Shown piece by piece: positions 6,327-14,096 of a stretch of 16,402 bases of DNA (the first letter of the stretch is position 1; every line of letters begins with the position of its first letter). This DNA comes from Candidatus Hydrogenedentota bacterium. Lineage in GTDB: Bacteria > Hydrogenedentota > Hydrogenedentia > Hydrogenedentales > SCBR16-9. The position numbers were made by a program, and so were the translations under genes. Location: positions 1 to 16,402 of the forward strand of contig SKJD01000370.1 in assembly GCA_007116095.1 (NCBI GenBank), read 5' to 3'. The notes under the pieces are model-generated. The model worked only from the letters and a program-made list of their open reading frames with translations. It searched no databases and was not told the DNA's origin.

Positions 6327-8132
6327 ATGAATACCCTAGAAACACACGCTCCCCACAGCTTTCATGTACCGGTGATGGGCACCGGCTTTACCATTGATAC
6401 CCCGTTAAAGGTCGCCCGTTACGGCATCAGCTCGGTTATTTCGCTGGTGGACGACCTCCTGCTCGAGCAGATGCGCCGCTACTATTGTGAGCAATCGGGC
6501 GAAGCCTTCGAACCGATTTCCAACCGCGAGGAAGACTACCGGGCGCGCCGCGTGACGGCCTATTTGAACCTGGTCGATATCCTCGTGGCGCGACAGGTCG
6601 AGGCTGTCAAGACCTCCCCCTTTACGCCGGACAGCGAGATCACGCGCTACTATCGCCTGCTGCCGGAGACCGCGCCAGGCAAGGCGGAATACAAGCAGAT
6701 GCTGGCGCTGCCGGAGGGGCCGGAGAAGAAGGCCTTGCAGGAACAGCTCCGCACGCTCGTGACGCCCGGCAGCATCGACGTGAACATCATGTCCAAGGTG
6801 GACCGCGACGTCTACCTGCGCGGGAAGAAACTGCCGGTGGAGTATACGGACGCCATCGCGGCCTTCCGGGGCTACGCGGCGTCCACCCTGCGCTCCAGTA
6901 TTGTCTTTTCCGCGGGGATGAACCCGCGGCTCTACGGTTTCGTGAACCGCTTCCCGGATTTCCTGCCGCAAAACGGACAGCCGCCGAAGAAGAAGGTGAT
7001 CCTCAAGGTGAGCGATTACCGTTCCGCCATGGTGCAGGGCAAGTACTTAGCCAAGCGCGGCGTCTGGGTGCATGAGTACCGGATCGAGTCCGGGCTGAAC
7101 TGCGGCGGCCACGCCTTCGCCAGCGTCGGCCATTTGATGGGCCCGATCCTCGAGGTCTTCAAGGAAAAGCGGGCGACGCTGCTGGAAGAACTGCACGGCA
7201 TATACAGCAAGGCCCTGCACGACACGGAAACCCCGGCCCCGGCGGAACCGCTCACGATGCGCGTGACCGTCCAGGGCGGGATCGGCAATGCCGAGGAAGA
7301 CGCCTTGTTACGTACGTATTTCGCCGTGGACGGTACCGGCTGGGCGACGCCTTTCCTCCTGGTGCCGGAAGTGACGAACGTCGACCCGGACCACATGCGC
7401 AAGCTCCAGGTCGCGACCGAGGGCGACGTCCACCTCAGCGACAGCTCGCCGTTTGGCGTGCCGTTCTGGAATCTGAAGGACTCCGAGAGCGAGGCGGCGC
7501 GCCGCAAGCGCCTGGAAGCTGGAAAGACGGGGAGCCCCTGTCCCAAGGGGCATGTGCGCTTCAACACGGAGTTCACCAAGGTGCCCCTCTGCACGGCATC
7601 CGAAGCCTACCAGAAGCGGAAGCTGAAGGAACTGGACGGCATGGAGAGCCTGTCGGAGGAGCAGTATGACACCCGCAGAGACCTGATTGTGGCGAAGTCC
7701 TGTATCTGTCACGACCTGGCCGGGGTGGCCACGAAGAAGTACGGCATCGACAAGGACGCCATGCCGGCGATCACCTGCGGGCCGAACATCGTCAACTTCA
7801 GCAAAGAAGTCGGGCTGGACGAAATGGTGGACCACATCTATGGTCGGGGCGAAGTGCCGATGAATCCCGAGCGGCCGCATTTCATGATCAAAGAGCTGAT
7901 TCTCTACGTGGAATACCTGCAGAAGGAATTGAAGCTGACGCGGCTCGGCATCGTCAACAAGAACGAGAAGTATTTCAACGAATACAAGACCAACCTGCTC
8001 AAAGGCATCGCCTACTACCGGGAACGCGCCCGCCAGTTGGCCAACGCCAAGGTCGAACAGTTCTGCGTCGCCCTCGACAAAATGGAACATGCCGTCGAAA
8101 CCGCCATGCAGGAAGATATGGTCGAGGCCTGA
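6327..8132 (+). CDS. Conserved protein of unknown function, 601 residues, Cys-rich C-terminal half
   Basis: I do not recognise a named function. The N-terminus (HVPVMGTGFTIDTPLKVARYGI) resembles the opening of a barrel-type enzyme. A central run contains GMNPRLYGFVNRFPDF, a KKVILKVSDYRSAMVQGKYL segment and SGLNCGGHAFASVGHLMGPI (Cys259). My recollection is that similar proteins occur in Bacteroidetes as hypothetical proteins. The C-terminal half has GSPCPKGHVRFNTEFT (Cys405), PLCTASEAYQ (Cys422), SCICHDL (Cys459, Cys461, His462) and AITCGPNI (Cys484), a spacing that could bind a metal or Fe-S cluster. The GGHAFA segment recalls FMN-dependent barrel enzymes of the nitronate monooxygenase type, which is only a guess. 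There is no signal peptide or membrane segment. An upstream in-frame ATG at 6222 would add 35 low-complexity basic residues. I prefer 6327, where the conserved-looking part begins, although its ribosome binding site is weak. Confidence 0.8.
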   Translation: MNTLETHAPHSFHVPVMGTGFTIDTPLKVARYGISSVISLVDDLLLEQMRRYYCEQSGEAFEPISNREEDYRARRVTAYLNLVDILVARQVEAVKTSPFTPDSEITRYYRLLPETAPGKAEYKQMLALPEGPEKKALQEQLRTLVTPGSIDVNIMSKVDRDVYLRGKKLPVEYTDAIAAFRGYAASTLRSSIVFSAGMNPRLYGFVNRFPDFLPQNGQPPKKKVILKVSDYRSAMVQGKYLAKRGVWVHEYRIESGLNCGGHAFASVGHLMGPILEVFKEKRATLLEELHGIYSKALHDTETPAPAEPLTMRVTVQGGIGNAEEDALLRTYFAVDGTGWATPFLLVPEVTNVDPDHMRKLQVATEGDVHLSDSSPFGVPFWNLKDSESEAARRKRLEAGKTGSPCPKGHVRFNTEFTKVPLCTASEAYQKRKLKELDGMESLSEEQYDTRRDLIVAKSCICHDLAGVATKKYGIDKDAMPAITCGPNIVNFSKEVGLDEMVDHIYGRGEVPMNPERPHFMIKELILYVEYLQKELKLTRLGIVNKNEKYFNEYKTNLLKGIAYYRERARQLANAKVEQFCVALDKMEHAVETAMQEDMVEA

Positions 8133-8160
8133 CTCGGCCACACGGACATCGACTGATATA

Positions 8161-8347
8161 AACGAAGCAAGCTTCGTTACTCCATTGTTCTGGAGTAGCA
8201 AAGCTTGCTTTGCTCATATGGAGTAGCAAAGTTCACTTTGCGTCCTTTGTGCAAAGCACAAAGGGTATTCAAAAGCATCAATGTTAAGTTTACGCAAACT
8301 AAAGTTTGCTACTCCATATATGATAACGCAGCAAGCTTCGTTACTCC
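8161..8347. repeat. Cluster of five GGAGTA-type palindromes plus one CCTTYGTGC hairpin
   Basis: Read left to right: an inverted element ending TACTCC at 8161-8183 (stem AACGAAGC, perfect); 8 nt; a forward element at 8192-8214 (GGAGTA, stem AGCAAAGC / GCTTTGCT); 5 nt; a forward element at 8220-8241 (GCAAAGT / ACTTTGC); then the hairpin CCTTTGTGC, AAA, GCACAAAGG at 8244-8264; 29 nt; an inverted element at 8294-8315 (GCAAACT / AGTTTGC); 9 nt; and an inverted element at 8325-8347 with one stem mismatch. The last overlaps the 3' end of the gene at 8341-8748 and supplies its stop codon. The cluster fills the space between two convergent genes, a usual position for REP/BIME elements. Confidence 0.85.
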
Positions 8348-8748
8348 GGCTCCTCCCGTACCTCATCATCATCGTCATCCTCCGCCTCCTCAGGCTCTGC
8401 TTCGGCTGGGGGCAGCGGGGCTTCGATGATGTCGTGGTCTTTAGCGGTTTCCAGCACGGCATCACGCTCTTCCTTGGGCAGGTCCAGGTAGCCGAGCTTG
8501 CACATGGCGAGGTAGGTGTCGCGGGGGACACGATCGCCGCTGGTGACGAGGCGCAGGTCGCTGCCGACCATGACGACGCATTGCCGGACGTCTTTCCGCC
8601 CGCGCCGGTTGATGGCTCCCTTGCGCATCTGCTCGAAGGTGACCAGGTAGGTCTCCTGGGCGGCCTTGGGGGCAGCGTAACCGGTGTAGGAACCATGGTG
8701 GCCGGTAGGTTTGCTTTGTTTCTTAAATAACCAGTCAAAAATCCGCAT
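8341..8748 (-). CDS. Small hypothetical protein with acidic tail
   Basis: The predicted 135-residue protein starts MRIFDWLFKKQSKPTG. A compact middle part follows (about residues 30-105, ETYLVTFEQMRKGAINRRGRKDVRQC, DLRLVTSGDRVPRDTYLAMCKLGYLDLP), predicted mixed alpha/beta. The C-terminus is strongly acidic, with five consecutive Asp. No signal peptide is seen and I recognise no family. The ATG at 8746-8748 gives a natural soluble-protein N-terminus. The frame is open to 8817, but the extra 23 residues look unlike a conserved start, and the ribosome binding site is weak for both. The TAA stop and the last Glu codon lie inside a GGAGTA palindromic element, so a repeat insertion may have set the present C-terminus. 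It follows the lipoprotein gene at 8836-9711 by 87 bp on the same strand and may be co-transcribed. Confidence 0.7.
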   Translation of the reverse strand: MRIFDWLFKKQSKPTGHHGSYTGYAAPKAAQETYLVTFEQMRKGAINRRGRKDVRQCVVMVGSDLRLVTSGDRVPRDTYLAMCKLGYLDLPKEERDAVLETAKDHDIIEAPLPPAEAEPEEAEDDDDDEVREEPE

Positions 8749-8835
8749 GGGTGTGTGTGATTTACTCTCGTAATGCGTTGAATCTTCAGGCAAGGCCGCC
8801 AGGGGCGTTTCCCGCAATTGGGTAGAACCGGGACG

Positions 8836-9711
8836 TTATTCGGGAGCGTCGGTTTCGGCTTCGTCGGCGTCTTCCAGGTCGACTTCCTCCAGGTCCTCGA
8901 TCGCTTCCCCGAAGCGCTCCGCCATCGCGATGCGACCGCGTGTCGCCAGGCGTCGGATGTCTTCCGAGCTGTCTTCCCGGGCGACCTGCTCCAGGATCGG
9001 CAGGGCCGAGGGGTCATCCGCCTGCGCCACTACCGAAACGGCGCGCATCCGCGCCGAGAACTCTATGTTGGGGTTGACTGCGGCGTCCTTGAAGAGGTCG
9101 AAGAAGTCATAGACCCGCGAATTGGGCATGAGGTAGACGATCTGCGTGCGCTGTTCGTCCGTGGTATCGGGATGTTCCCAGATTTCCGGGGCCATCTCAA
9201 GCGCTTCTGCGTCGCGCTGCTTCATAAGTGACAGAATGGCGGCGAGGCGCACGGTGTAGTTCGCTTCCTGGTCCTTCAGTTCATGCAAACGCGCTGCCGC
9301 CGGGGCATGGTCATCCAGTTGGCCCAGCAGGTTGGTGGCGCAGCTCCGGGTCGTCTGCTCATGGGCTGCGTCCGTCAGTTCAATCAACATCGGGGCGTGG
9401 GCTTCGGTGATGAACGGCGTCGTGCTGATGACTACCAGGACCTTGGTGAGCGGGTCGGATTCGGGATTGGCCATCACGTCAAAGAGGGGATCGAGCCCGC
9501 CCACGGTGCGGCTGAGCTGCCCGGCGATCTGATGCGCCGCCTCGATGTCGAGGTCGCCGTTCTCCGCGCTCGCCAGCGCATGCCATTCGGCCACCAGGGC
9601 CTCGGTGTCCACGGTCAGGCTGCCCTGGGGCAATTCGGCCAAGTCTTCGCGGCTGTCACAAGCGACGGCAAACAGGGCAAGGAACAAAACGGGGAGTAGC
9701 AATTTGTACAT
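8836..9711 (-). CDS. Lipoprotein with HEAT-like repeats
   Basis: The 291-residue product starts MYKLLLPVLFLALFAVACDS, a lipoprotein signal peptide with the modified cysteine at residue 18. The residue after it is Asp, which in E. coli would hold a lipoprotein in the inner membrane; whether that rule applies here is unknown. The mature part is alpha-helical with repeated helix pairs of HEAT/armadillo style, for example ARMRAVSVVAQADDPSALPI followed by LEQVAREDSSEDIRRLATRG. It ends in an acidic tail. HEAT proteins usually serve as protein-binding scaffolds, and nothing here suggests catalysis. The ATG at 9709-9711 has GAAGG 6 nt upstream. The frame is open to 9828, but the signal peptide fixes the start. 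The small acidic protein lies 87 bp downstream on the same strand. Confidence 0.82.
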   Translation of the reverse strand: MYKLLLPVLFLALFAVACDSREDLAELPQGSLTVDTEALVAEWHALASAENGDLDIEAAHQIAGQLSRTVGGLDPLFDVMANPESDPLTKVLVVISTTPFITEAHAPMLIELTDAAHEQTTRSCATNLLGQLDDHAPAAARLHELKDQEANYTVRLAAILSLMKQRDAEALEMAPEIWEHPDTTDEQRTQIVYLMPNSRVYDFFDLFKDAAVNPNIEFSARMRAVSVVAQADDPSALPILEQVAREDSSEDIRRLATRGRIAMAERFGEAIEDLEEVDLEDADEAETDAPE

Positions 9712-9925
9712 GGATAACCTTCGCAATGTCGCCTTACAACGCGACAACTTTGGGTGAAATGCATGATTCCAAGTTAACATTCGGGGGCATTCATTACTTG
9801 CCAATGGCCTTGGCGGCGATGATGCCAAGCAATAACGTATTTACTTTCCCTATAGTAACATGGAGAATGCAAACAACGCATCCATGACGGTGCATTGATG
9901 GCGGCGGGAGGGCGTGGAGGCTTGG

Positions 9926-9980
9926 TGGACAGGGCCGTGCGGGGTGGACAGGGGGGCGTGCGGGGTTGGACAGGGAGCGT
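9926..9980 (+). repeat. Three direct repeats of a TGGACAGGG-based unit
   Basis: Units begin at 9926, 9945 and 9967. Each starts TGGACAGGG, and the first two continue to GTGCGGGG, with lengths of 19 and 22 nt; the third is shortened to 14 nt. They share the GTGGAC core with the 9-nt repeats near 4940-4995. The array lies directly beside the inverted repeat at 9981, downstream of the helicase gene. No function is assigned. Confidence 0.6.
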
Positions 9981-10018
9981 ACGTCATTCCCGCGCGGAAA
10001 GCAGAGCGGGAATGACGT
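9981..10018. repeat. Long inverted repeat, 13-bp stem, downstream of the helicase gene
   Basis: ACGTCATTCCCGC (9981-9993) and GCGGGAATGACGT (10006-10018) are perfect reverse complements around a 12-nt loop. It begins 16 nt beyond the helicase stop codon. GTCATTCCCGC palindromes are common dispersed repeats in unrelated bacteria. The hairpin could stop or stabilise the helicase mRNA end, but no T-run follows on that strand, so an intrinsic terminator is unlikely. Confidence 0.75.
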
Positions 10019-10034
10019 TCGGGATCATATCGGG

Positions 10035-11687
10035 TTAGCGGCGACGTCGACCGGCGCGTCGGCGCATGGGACGGGAGGACTTGGGCGGTGAGGCGTTCCA
10101 GGTCGAGAGGACCATTGGCGCGCCATCGTATTGCTTGCGGTCCATGTGGCGGCCGAGGGACTTCTCGATACCGGCCAGGGGTTCGTGCTCGCCGGGCGTC
10201 ACGAAGGTGACTGCGTCGCCTTCCTTGGTGGCCCGGGCGGTGCGACCGATGCGGTGGACATAGTCGTCGGCGTTCAGCGGGATGTCATAGTTGATGACGT
10301 GGCTGATGTCGTCGATGTCCAGTCCGCGTGCGGCGACGTCCGTGGCGACGAGCAGGTTATACTTGCCCGTGCGGAAGCCTTCAATCGCGCGCTGGCGCTG
10401 GCTTTGCTGCAGGTCCCCGTGAATCGCCACGGCGCGATGCCCTTTTTTCCGGAGCATGTTCGATAGGCGGTCGGTGCGGACCTTGGTGCGCATGAAGACA
10501 ATCGCGTTTTCAATGTCTTCGTTGTTGAGGAAGTCCAGCAGATGCTGCTGCTTCTCGTCATCGCGCACGGGATAAAGCAACTGGCGCACCTGGTCTACCG
10601 GCTGGGAGATGGCGCCGATCTGGATGCGTTCGGGGTCTTGCAGCATGTTCGAAGCCAGCCGCTCCAGTGAGGCGGCGAAGGTGGCGGAGAACATGAGGGT
10701 CTGCCGTTCCTTGGGCAACAGTGCGATGATGCGGCGCAGGTCGGGCAGGAAGCCCATGTCCAGCATGCGATCAGCCTCGTCAATCACGAGCATCTCCAGG
10801 CGCGGGAACTTGATGTTGCCGCGGGAGACGTGATCGAGCAGGCGGCCCGGCGTGGCGACAATAATGTCGCAGCCGCGCTTGAGCTGCTGAATCTGCTGGT
10901 TCATGCCGACACCGCCGTAGACCGTGGTGTGGCGCAGGCGCAGTTCCCGTGCGAAGGGATGAATGACCTGGGAAACCTGTAGGCAGAGCTCCCGCGTCGG
11001 CACCAGGATCAGCATGCGGTTGCGACCGCCCTTGCCCTGGCTCAGTCGGCTGAGGGTGGGCAGCACATAGCCGAGCGTTTTGCCCGTGCCGGTCTGCGCC
11101 GTGCCGATGAGGTCCCTGCCTTCCAATGCAATTGGAATGCACTTGGCCTGAATCGGGGTCGGCGAGAGGATGTTCTGCCGCTGCAAGACCCGGAAACAGC
11201 GCCGGTCCAGGGGATACGGCTCGAACTCGTTGTTCTTGTTGAGCGTCTCGGTGCGCATTTCATGATGGTCATGCGCCTCGGGCACTTCTTCGTAATAGTC
11301 CTGGGAATACGACCCCTGCGGGCCGGCATCGCTCCGGGGCTGCGAATCTGGTGTGCTGTTGCGGTTGGAACGGTTCCGCTTCGGTTTGCTGCCGGGCGCC
11401 TTGTTTGACGCGGCTTGAACCGGGTTGGCTCTGTCCTTACGGTTGTTCTTCTTCCGCTTCGGTCGGCTGGCGCCCGGGTGGGTTTTACGCTCCGAGCGCT
11501 GTTTGCCGGGGGCCGCATCGGTGGAAGGGGCATCGTGTTCTATGTTCATGTCCGATGTACTCATCTTTGTGTCCAGTACCTCGCAAGGTTGGATGCTCCG
11601 GCCGGATTGCTGGCGCAAAGTAATCAAGGTGGCCTGCGGGTCCAGGCCGGGCTGTACGGGAGTTTGGGTTTGTACAGCGGTTGTCAT
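10035..11687 (-). CDS. DEAD-box ATP-dependent RNA helicase, RhlE-like
   Basis: The enzyme unwinds short RNA duplexes using ATP, typically in ribosome assembly, RNA decay or cold adaptation. All core motifs are present: the Q motif (F...LSPTPIQ), Walker A AQTGTGKT (about 197-204), PTREL, TPGRLLDH, DEAD (303-306), SAT (334-336), IVFMRTK, ATDVAARGLD and HRIGRTAR (about 478-485). Before the core is a long, low-complexity, Lys/Arg/Asn-rich N-terminal region (about 60-160). The C-terminus is a short Arg-rich tail. Together these give basic RNA-binding arms on both sides, which suggests an RhlE-type enzyme. The start is uncertain. I chose the ATG at 11685-11687 (550 residues), which has AAAGAG upstream. 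A GTG at 11708 and an ATG at 11564 (509 residues) are alternatives. It is flanked by divergent genes and seems to be transcribed alone. Confidence 0.93.
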   Translation of the reverse strand: MTTAVQTQTPVQPGLDPQATLITLRQQSGRSIQPCEVLDTKMSTSDMNIEHDAPSTDAAPGKQRSERKTHPGASRPKRKKNNRKDRANPVQAASNKAPGSKPKRNRSNRNSTPDSQPRSDAGPQGSYSQDYYEEVPEAHDHHEMRTETLNKNNEFEPYPLDRRCFRVLQRQNILSPTPIQAKCIPIALEGRDLIGTAQTGTGKTLGYVLPTLSRLSQGKGGRNRMLILVPTRELCLQVSQVIHPFARELRLRHTTVYGGVGMNQQIQQLKRGCDIIVATPGRLLDHVSRGNIKFPRLEMLVIDEADRMLDMGFLPDLRRIIALLPKERQTLMFSATFAASLERLASNMLQDPERIQIGAISQPVDQVRQLLYPVRDDEKQQHLLDFLNNEDIENAIVFMRTKVRTDRLSNMLRKKGHRAVAIHGDLQQSQRQRAIEGFRTGKYNLLVATDVAARGLDIDDISHVINYDIPLNADDYVHRIGRTARATKEGDAVTFVTPGEHEPLAGIEKSLGRHMDRKQYDGAPMVLSTWNASPPKSSRPMRRRAGRRRR

Positions 11688-11759
11688 GGATTTCTCTTTG
11701 GAAATCACCGGGGTAATATCGTGAATGATCGTATTCCTCGCCTCTTGGTGCTGTTGTAT

Positions 11760-11789
11760 ACTGTAAAACAGAGGCCTGATTAATTACAA
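11760..11789 (-). promoter_or_regulatory. Candidate promoter for the helicase gene
   Basis: On the minus strand, TTGTAA (complement of 11784-11789) and TACAGT (complement of 11760-11765) lie 18 nt apart. The leader before the chosen start at 11687 would be about 65 nt. Both boxes match the consensus in 4 of 6 positions. Confidence 0.35.
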
Positions 11790-11913
11790 TACGTGTTAAT
11801 GATACACAGCGGGCCGAATGAGGCCGCAGCCATGTTGATGTGACGTGAGCTGGCCGGGCAACCTGTGTGTGCGTTGTGTTGGGGCCGCATTGGGCCAGTG
11901 GCAGCGCCAGGTT

Positions 11914-11943
11914 TTGCCAACTTGCTTGACAAGGGTGTATGGT
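11914..11943 (+). promoter_or_regulatory. Candidate promoter for the epimerase/oxidoreductase operon
   Basis: TTGCCA (11914-11919) and TATGGT (11938-11943) are 18 nt apart. A perfect TTGACA (11926-11931) lies between them but has no partner -10 box at the right distance. The leader to the ATG at 12118 would be about 165 nt. Confidence 0.3.
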
Positions 11944-12117
11944 AGAGCGGTGGGTGCGCATCCAGATTCCTTGTGGATGTCGGACGTAGTATACCATAGA
12001 AACACGCCATACTGTGAATTATTTCAGGCGGGGGTGAATGCGGCGCTGCAACGGGGCGCGAAGTCCCGCTGGACAGGGGTGTCATTTTGCCGTTAGCCTT
12101 AAAAAGGGGAAGAAAGC

Positions 12118-12945
12118 ATGGGGATGTATACGGGCATTAATCAATGGGCGTTTCCGCCGGACTGGTCGGTGGAGCAGGTCCTCGCCTTGGCCGCGTCAAT
12201 CGGCTTCGAGAGCGTGGAGCTCTGTGTGGACGAAGCGGGCGCCTTGCCGCTGGACGCCCCGGAAGCGCGCCTGAAGGAAATCCGGGACTTCGCAGCCAAG
12301 CAGGGCCTGCGCCTTTCGAGCGTGGGCTGTGGCCTGGGCTGGAAATACCCGCTCAGCGCGGCGGAGCCCGAAGCGCGGAAACAGGCGTTGGCGGTGGTGG
12401 AGCAGGCCCTGCGCGTGACGGCGGGCCTCGGGGCGGACGCCCTGCTCGTGGTGCCCGGGGCGGTGACGCCGACGCTGGCCTACGACGTCGCCCTGGAGAA
12501 TGCGCTGGAAGCGGTGCGGGAAGCCGCTGTCTTTGCCGAGCGTCATCAGGTTAAGATCGGGATTGAGAACGTCTGGAACCGCTTCTTGCTCAGCCCCGTG
12601 GAGATGCGCGACTTCATCGATCACTGTGAATCGCCCTGGGTGGGCGCCTATTTTGACGTGGGGAATGTATTGGCCTTCGGCTATCCGGAACAGTGGATTC
12701 GAATTCTGGGGGATCGTATATGTAAAATCCATTTGAAAGACTTTCGCACGGCCACCGGCAGCCTGGACGGCTTTGTCATGCTGATGGAAGGCGATGTCGA
12801 CTGGCCGCGGGTCATGCGTAGCCTGCGCGCCATCGGCTATGAAGGGCCGTTGACCGCTGAATACGGCGCCTATGCGCATGGGCTGGAGCCGATGTTGCGG
12901 CATGTGCTCAGCAGTGAGCAGGCCCTGTTGGCGATGCCAGGCTGA
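12118..12945 (+). CDS. Sugar epimerase/isomerase-like TIM-barrel protein (AP-endonuclease-2 / xylose isomerase-like fold)
   Basis: The 275-residue product has the fold of sugar phosphate isomerases, D-tagatose/psicose 3-epimerases and inosose dehydratases. The four metal ligands expected for the 3-epimerase group are placed as in known members: E150 in GIENVWN, D180 in YFDVGN, H205 in KIHLKDF and E248 in TAEYG. A Mn2+- or Mg2+-type divalent metal in the active site is therefore likely. The N-terminus (MYTGINQWAFPPDWSVEQVL) lacks a signal peptide, so it is cytoplasmic. The ATG at 12118 has AGGGG 8 nt upstream. Two Gfo/Idh/MocA oxidoreductase genes follow on the same strand, and this grouping is typical of inositol, 3-keto-sugar or rare-sugar catabolism. 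The reaction could be epimerisation, isomerisation, dehydration or beta-elimination of a 3-keto-glycoside. The sequence alone does not separate these. Confidence 0.85.
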   Translation: MGMYTGINQWAFPPDWSVEQVLALAASIGFESVELCVDEAGALPLDAPEARLKEIRDFAAKQGLRLSSVGCGLGWKYPLSAAEPEARKQALAVVEQALRVTAGLGADALLVVPGAVTPTLAYDVALENALEAVREAAVFAERHQVKIGIENVWNRFLLSPVEMRDFIDHCESPWVGAYFDVGNVLAFGYPEQWIRILGDRICKIHLKDFRTATGSLDGFVMLMEGDVDWPRVMRSLRAIGYEGPLTAEYGAYAHGLEPMLRHVLSSEQALLAMPG

Positions 12946-12962
12946 GCGCCGCTCCCCGCGAA

Positions 12963-12999
12963 ACAACAGGTCCGTGCGGGAACCGATGCGTCCTGTTGT
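12963..12999. repeat. Inverted repeat between the epimerase and oxidoreductase genes
   Basis: ACAACAGG (12963-12970) and CCTGTTGT (12992-12999) are perfect 8-bp complements around a 21-nt loop that itself holds CCG and CGG. It lies within the 110-bp gap of the probable operon. It could form an mRNA hairpin affecting processing or the relative level of the downstream genes. There is no T-run, so it is not an intrinsic terminator. Confidence 0.35.
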
Positions 13000-13055
13000 G
13001 TCCTTGAAGCAGTGAATTGCGTATTAAATCCAACCCGGGTGTTGGGAGGTTTGTT

Positions 13056-14030
13056 ATGAATGTTGCAATAATCGGTTGTGGGGTCATGGGGAAAATGCAC
13101 GCGGAAATGGCGGTGCGCTGTGGCCTGAAGGTGGTGGTCTGCGCCGACAATTTCCAGAAGGCCGCCAATGAGCTGGCGCAGAAGTACGGTGCGGATTCCA
13201 CGAACAACAGCCAGCCCGCGCTCTCGCGGGACGACGTCGATATCGTGGTAATCGCCACGCCGACCACGACGCATGCGGCGCTGGTGCAGGCGGCCGCCAA
13301 GGAAGGCAAGCACATCTTTTGCGAGAAGCCGTTCTGCCGGACCGTCGCCGAATGCAAGTCCTCCATTGACGTGGCCAAAGAGCATGGGGTGAAGCTTTTC
13401 ATCGGGCATGTGGTGCGTTATTTCCAGGAATTTGAAGCCGTTCGCGCCCAGCTCCAGCAGGGGGTCGTGGGCGAGCCCGGCTTCGCCCATCTCTACCGGG
13501 GCGGCGCCTATCCCGCCGGCCAGGACAACTGGTTCCAGAACTACAAGCTCAGCGGTGGGGTCACCCTGGACTGCATGATTCACGACCTGGACTGGATTCG
13601 CTTTGTGTTCGGCGAGCCCGAACGTATCTTCTGCCAGGCCTTGCAGCGCTCGAATCCGGAAACGCTGGACTACTCCCAAGTCACCATGCGGATGAAGAGC
13701 GGGCTGATCGCCAAGGTCATCGGCACCTGGGCGCACCCGTCGGGATTCCACGTGAAGATCGAGGTCTGCGGCTCGAAGGGCATGGTGCAGTTTGACAGCA
13801 ACGACGTCCCGCTGACGTCCGAACGCCGTGGGGAAGGCGCCGCGGTGGGCACGATTGTACCGAGCAGCCCGGTGCTGAAGAGCCCCTACCTGTTGGAATG
13901 GGAAGACTTCCTCGGCTGGCTGGAAGGCCGGCATGAGCCGCGGGTCACGCCGGAAGACGGTTTGCACGCCGTGGCCATGGCGACCGCCGCCCTGAAGTCG
14001 GCGGAGACCAAAGCCCCGGTGACCCTCTGA
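13056..14030 (+). CDS. Gfo/Idh/MocA-family oxidoreductase (inositol 2-dehydrogenase-like)
   Basis: This is an NAD(P)-dependent dehydrogenase of sugars or cyclitols, 324 residues. The Rossmann motif GCGVMG is at residues 7-12 right after the first strand (MNVAII). The catalytic-site motif EKP is at 90-92 with Lys91. The substrate-side segment SGGVTLDCMIHDLDWIRF places His176 and Asp179 as the likely catalytic acid-base residues of the C-terminal alpha/beta domain. The length is typical. The ATG at 13056 is fixed by a strong GGGAGG 6 nt upstream and by the immediate Rossmann strand; the open frame begins slightly earlier at 13017. It is cytoplasmic, since no signal peptide is present. It follows the TIM-barrel gene by 110 bp and precedes another oxidoreductase by 66 bp, so the three are probably one operon. 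The EKP/HDLD pattern is closest to myo-inositol 2-dehydrogenase-like enzymes, but the substrate is unknown. Confidence 0.9.
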   Translation: MNVAIIGCGVMGKMHAEMAVRCGLKVVVCADNFQKAANELAQKYGADSTNNSQPALSRDDVDIVVIATPTTTHAALVQAAAKEGKHIFCEKPFCRTVAECKSSIDVAKEHGVKLFIGHVVRYFQEFEAVRAQLQQGVVGEPGFAHLYRGGAYPAGQDNWFQNYKLSGGVTLDCMIHDLDWIRFVFGEPERIFCQALQRSNPETLDYSQVTMRMKSGLIAKVIGTWAHPSGFHVKIEVCGSKGMVQFDSNDVPLTSERRGEGAAVGTIVPSSPVLKSPYLLEWEDFLGWLEGRHEPRVTPEDGLHAVAMATAALKSAETKAPVTL

Positions 14031-14096
14031 GCTTGTATTGCTGCACAACCCCGAGCGCGAATGAATGCGTTCCATCCTTATCTGGGAGATGATGTT

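Larger units (their letters stand above)
9712..10034. other. Intergenic region upstream of the lipoprotein gene and downstream of the helicase gene
   Basis: No gene is seen in these 323 bp. The left, AT-richer half (about 9712-9890) should hold the lipoprotein promoter. The best pair I find on the minus strand is TTGTTT (complement of 9871-9876) and TATAGG (complement of 9849-9854), 16 nt apart, which is weak. The right half is GC-rich and holds a direct repeat at 9926-9980 and a long inverted repeat at 9981-10018. Confidence 0.6.
11688..12117. other. Divergent intergenic region between the helicase and the sugar epimerase operon
   Basis: These 430 bp contain no convincing gene; the short open frames across it lack coding character. 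It should carry promoters in both directions, and candidates are given separately. The helicase side (11700-11800) is AT-rich and the operon side is GC-rich. No repeat of the GGAGTA family is found here. Confidence 0.6.

Noticed and set aside
11926..11931. Perfect TTGACA as -35 box for the epimerase operon
   Set aside because: No acceptable -10 box lies 16-18 nt downstream (the sequence there is GC-rich). The overlapping TTGCCA-18-TATGGT pair was preferred at low confidence.
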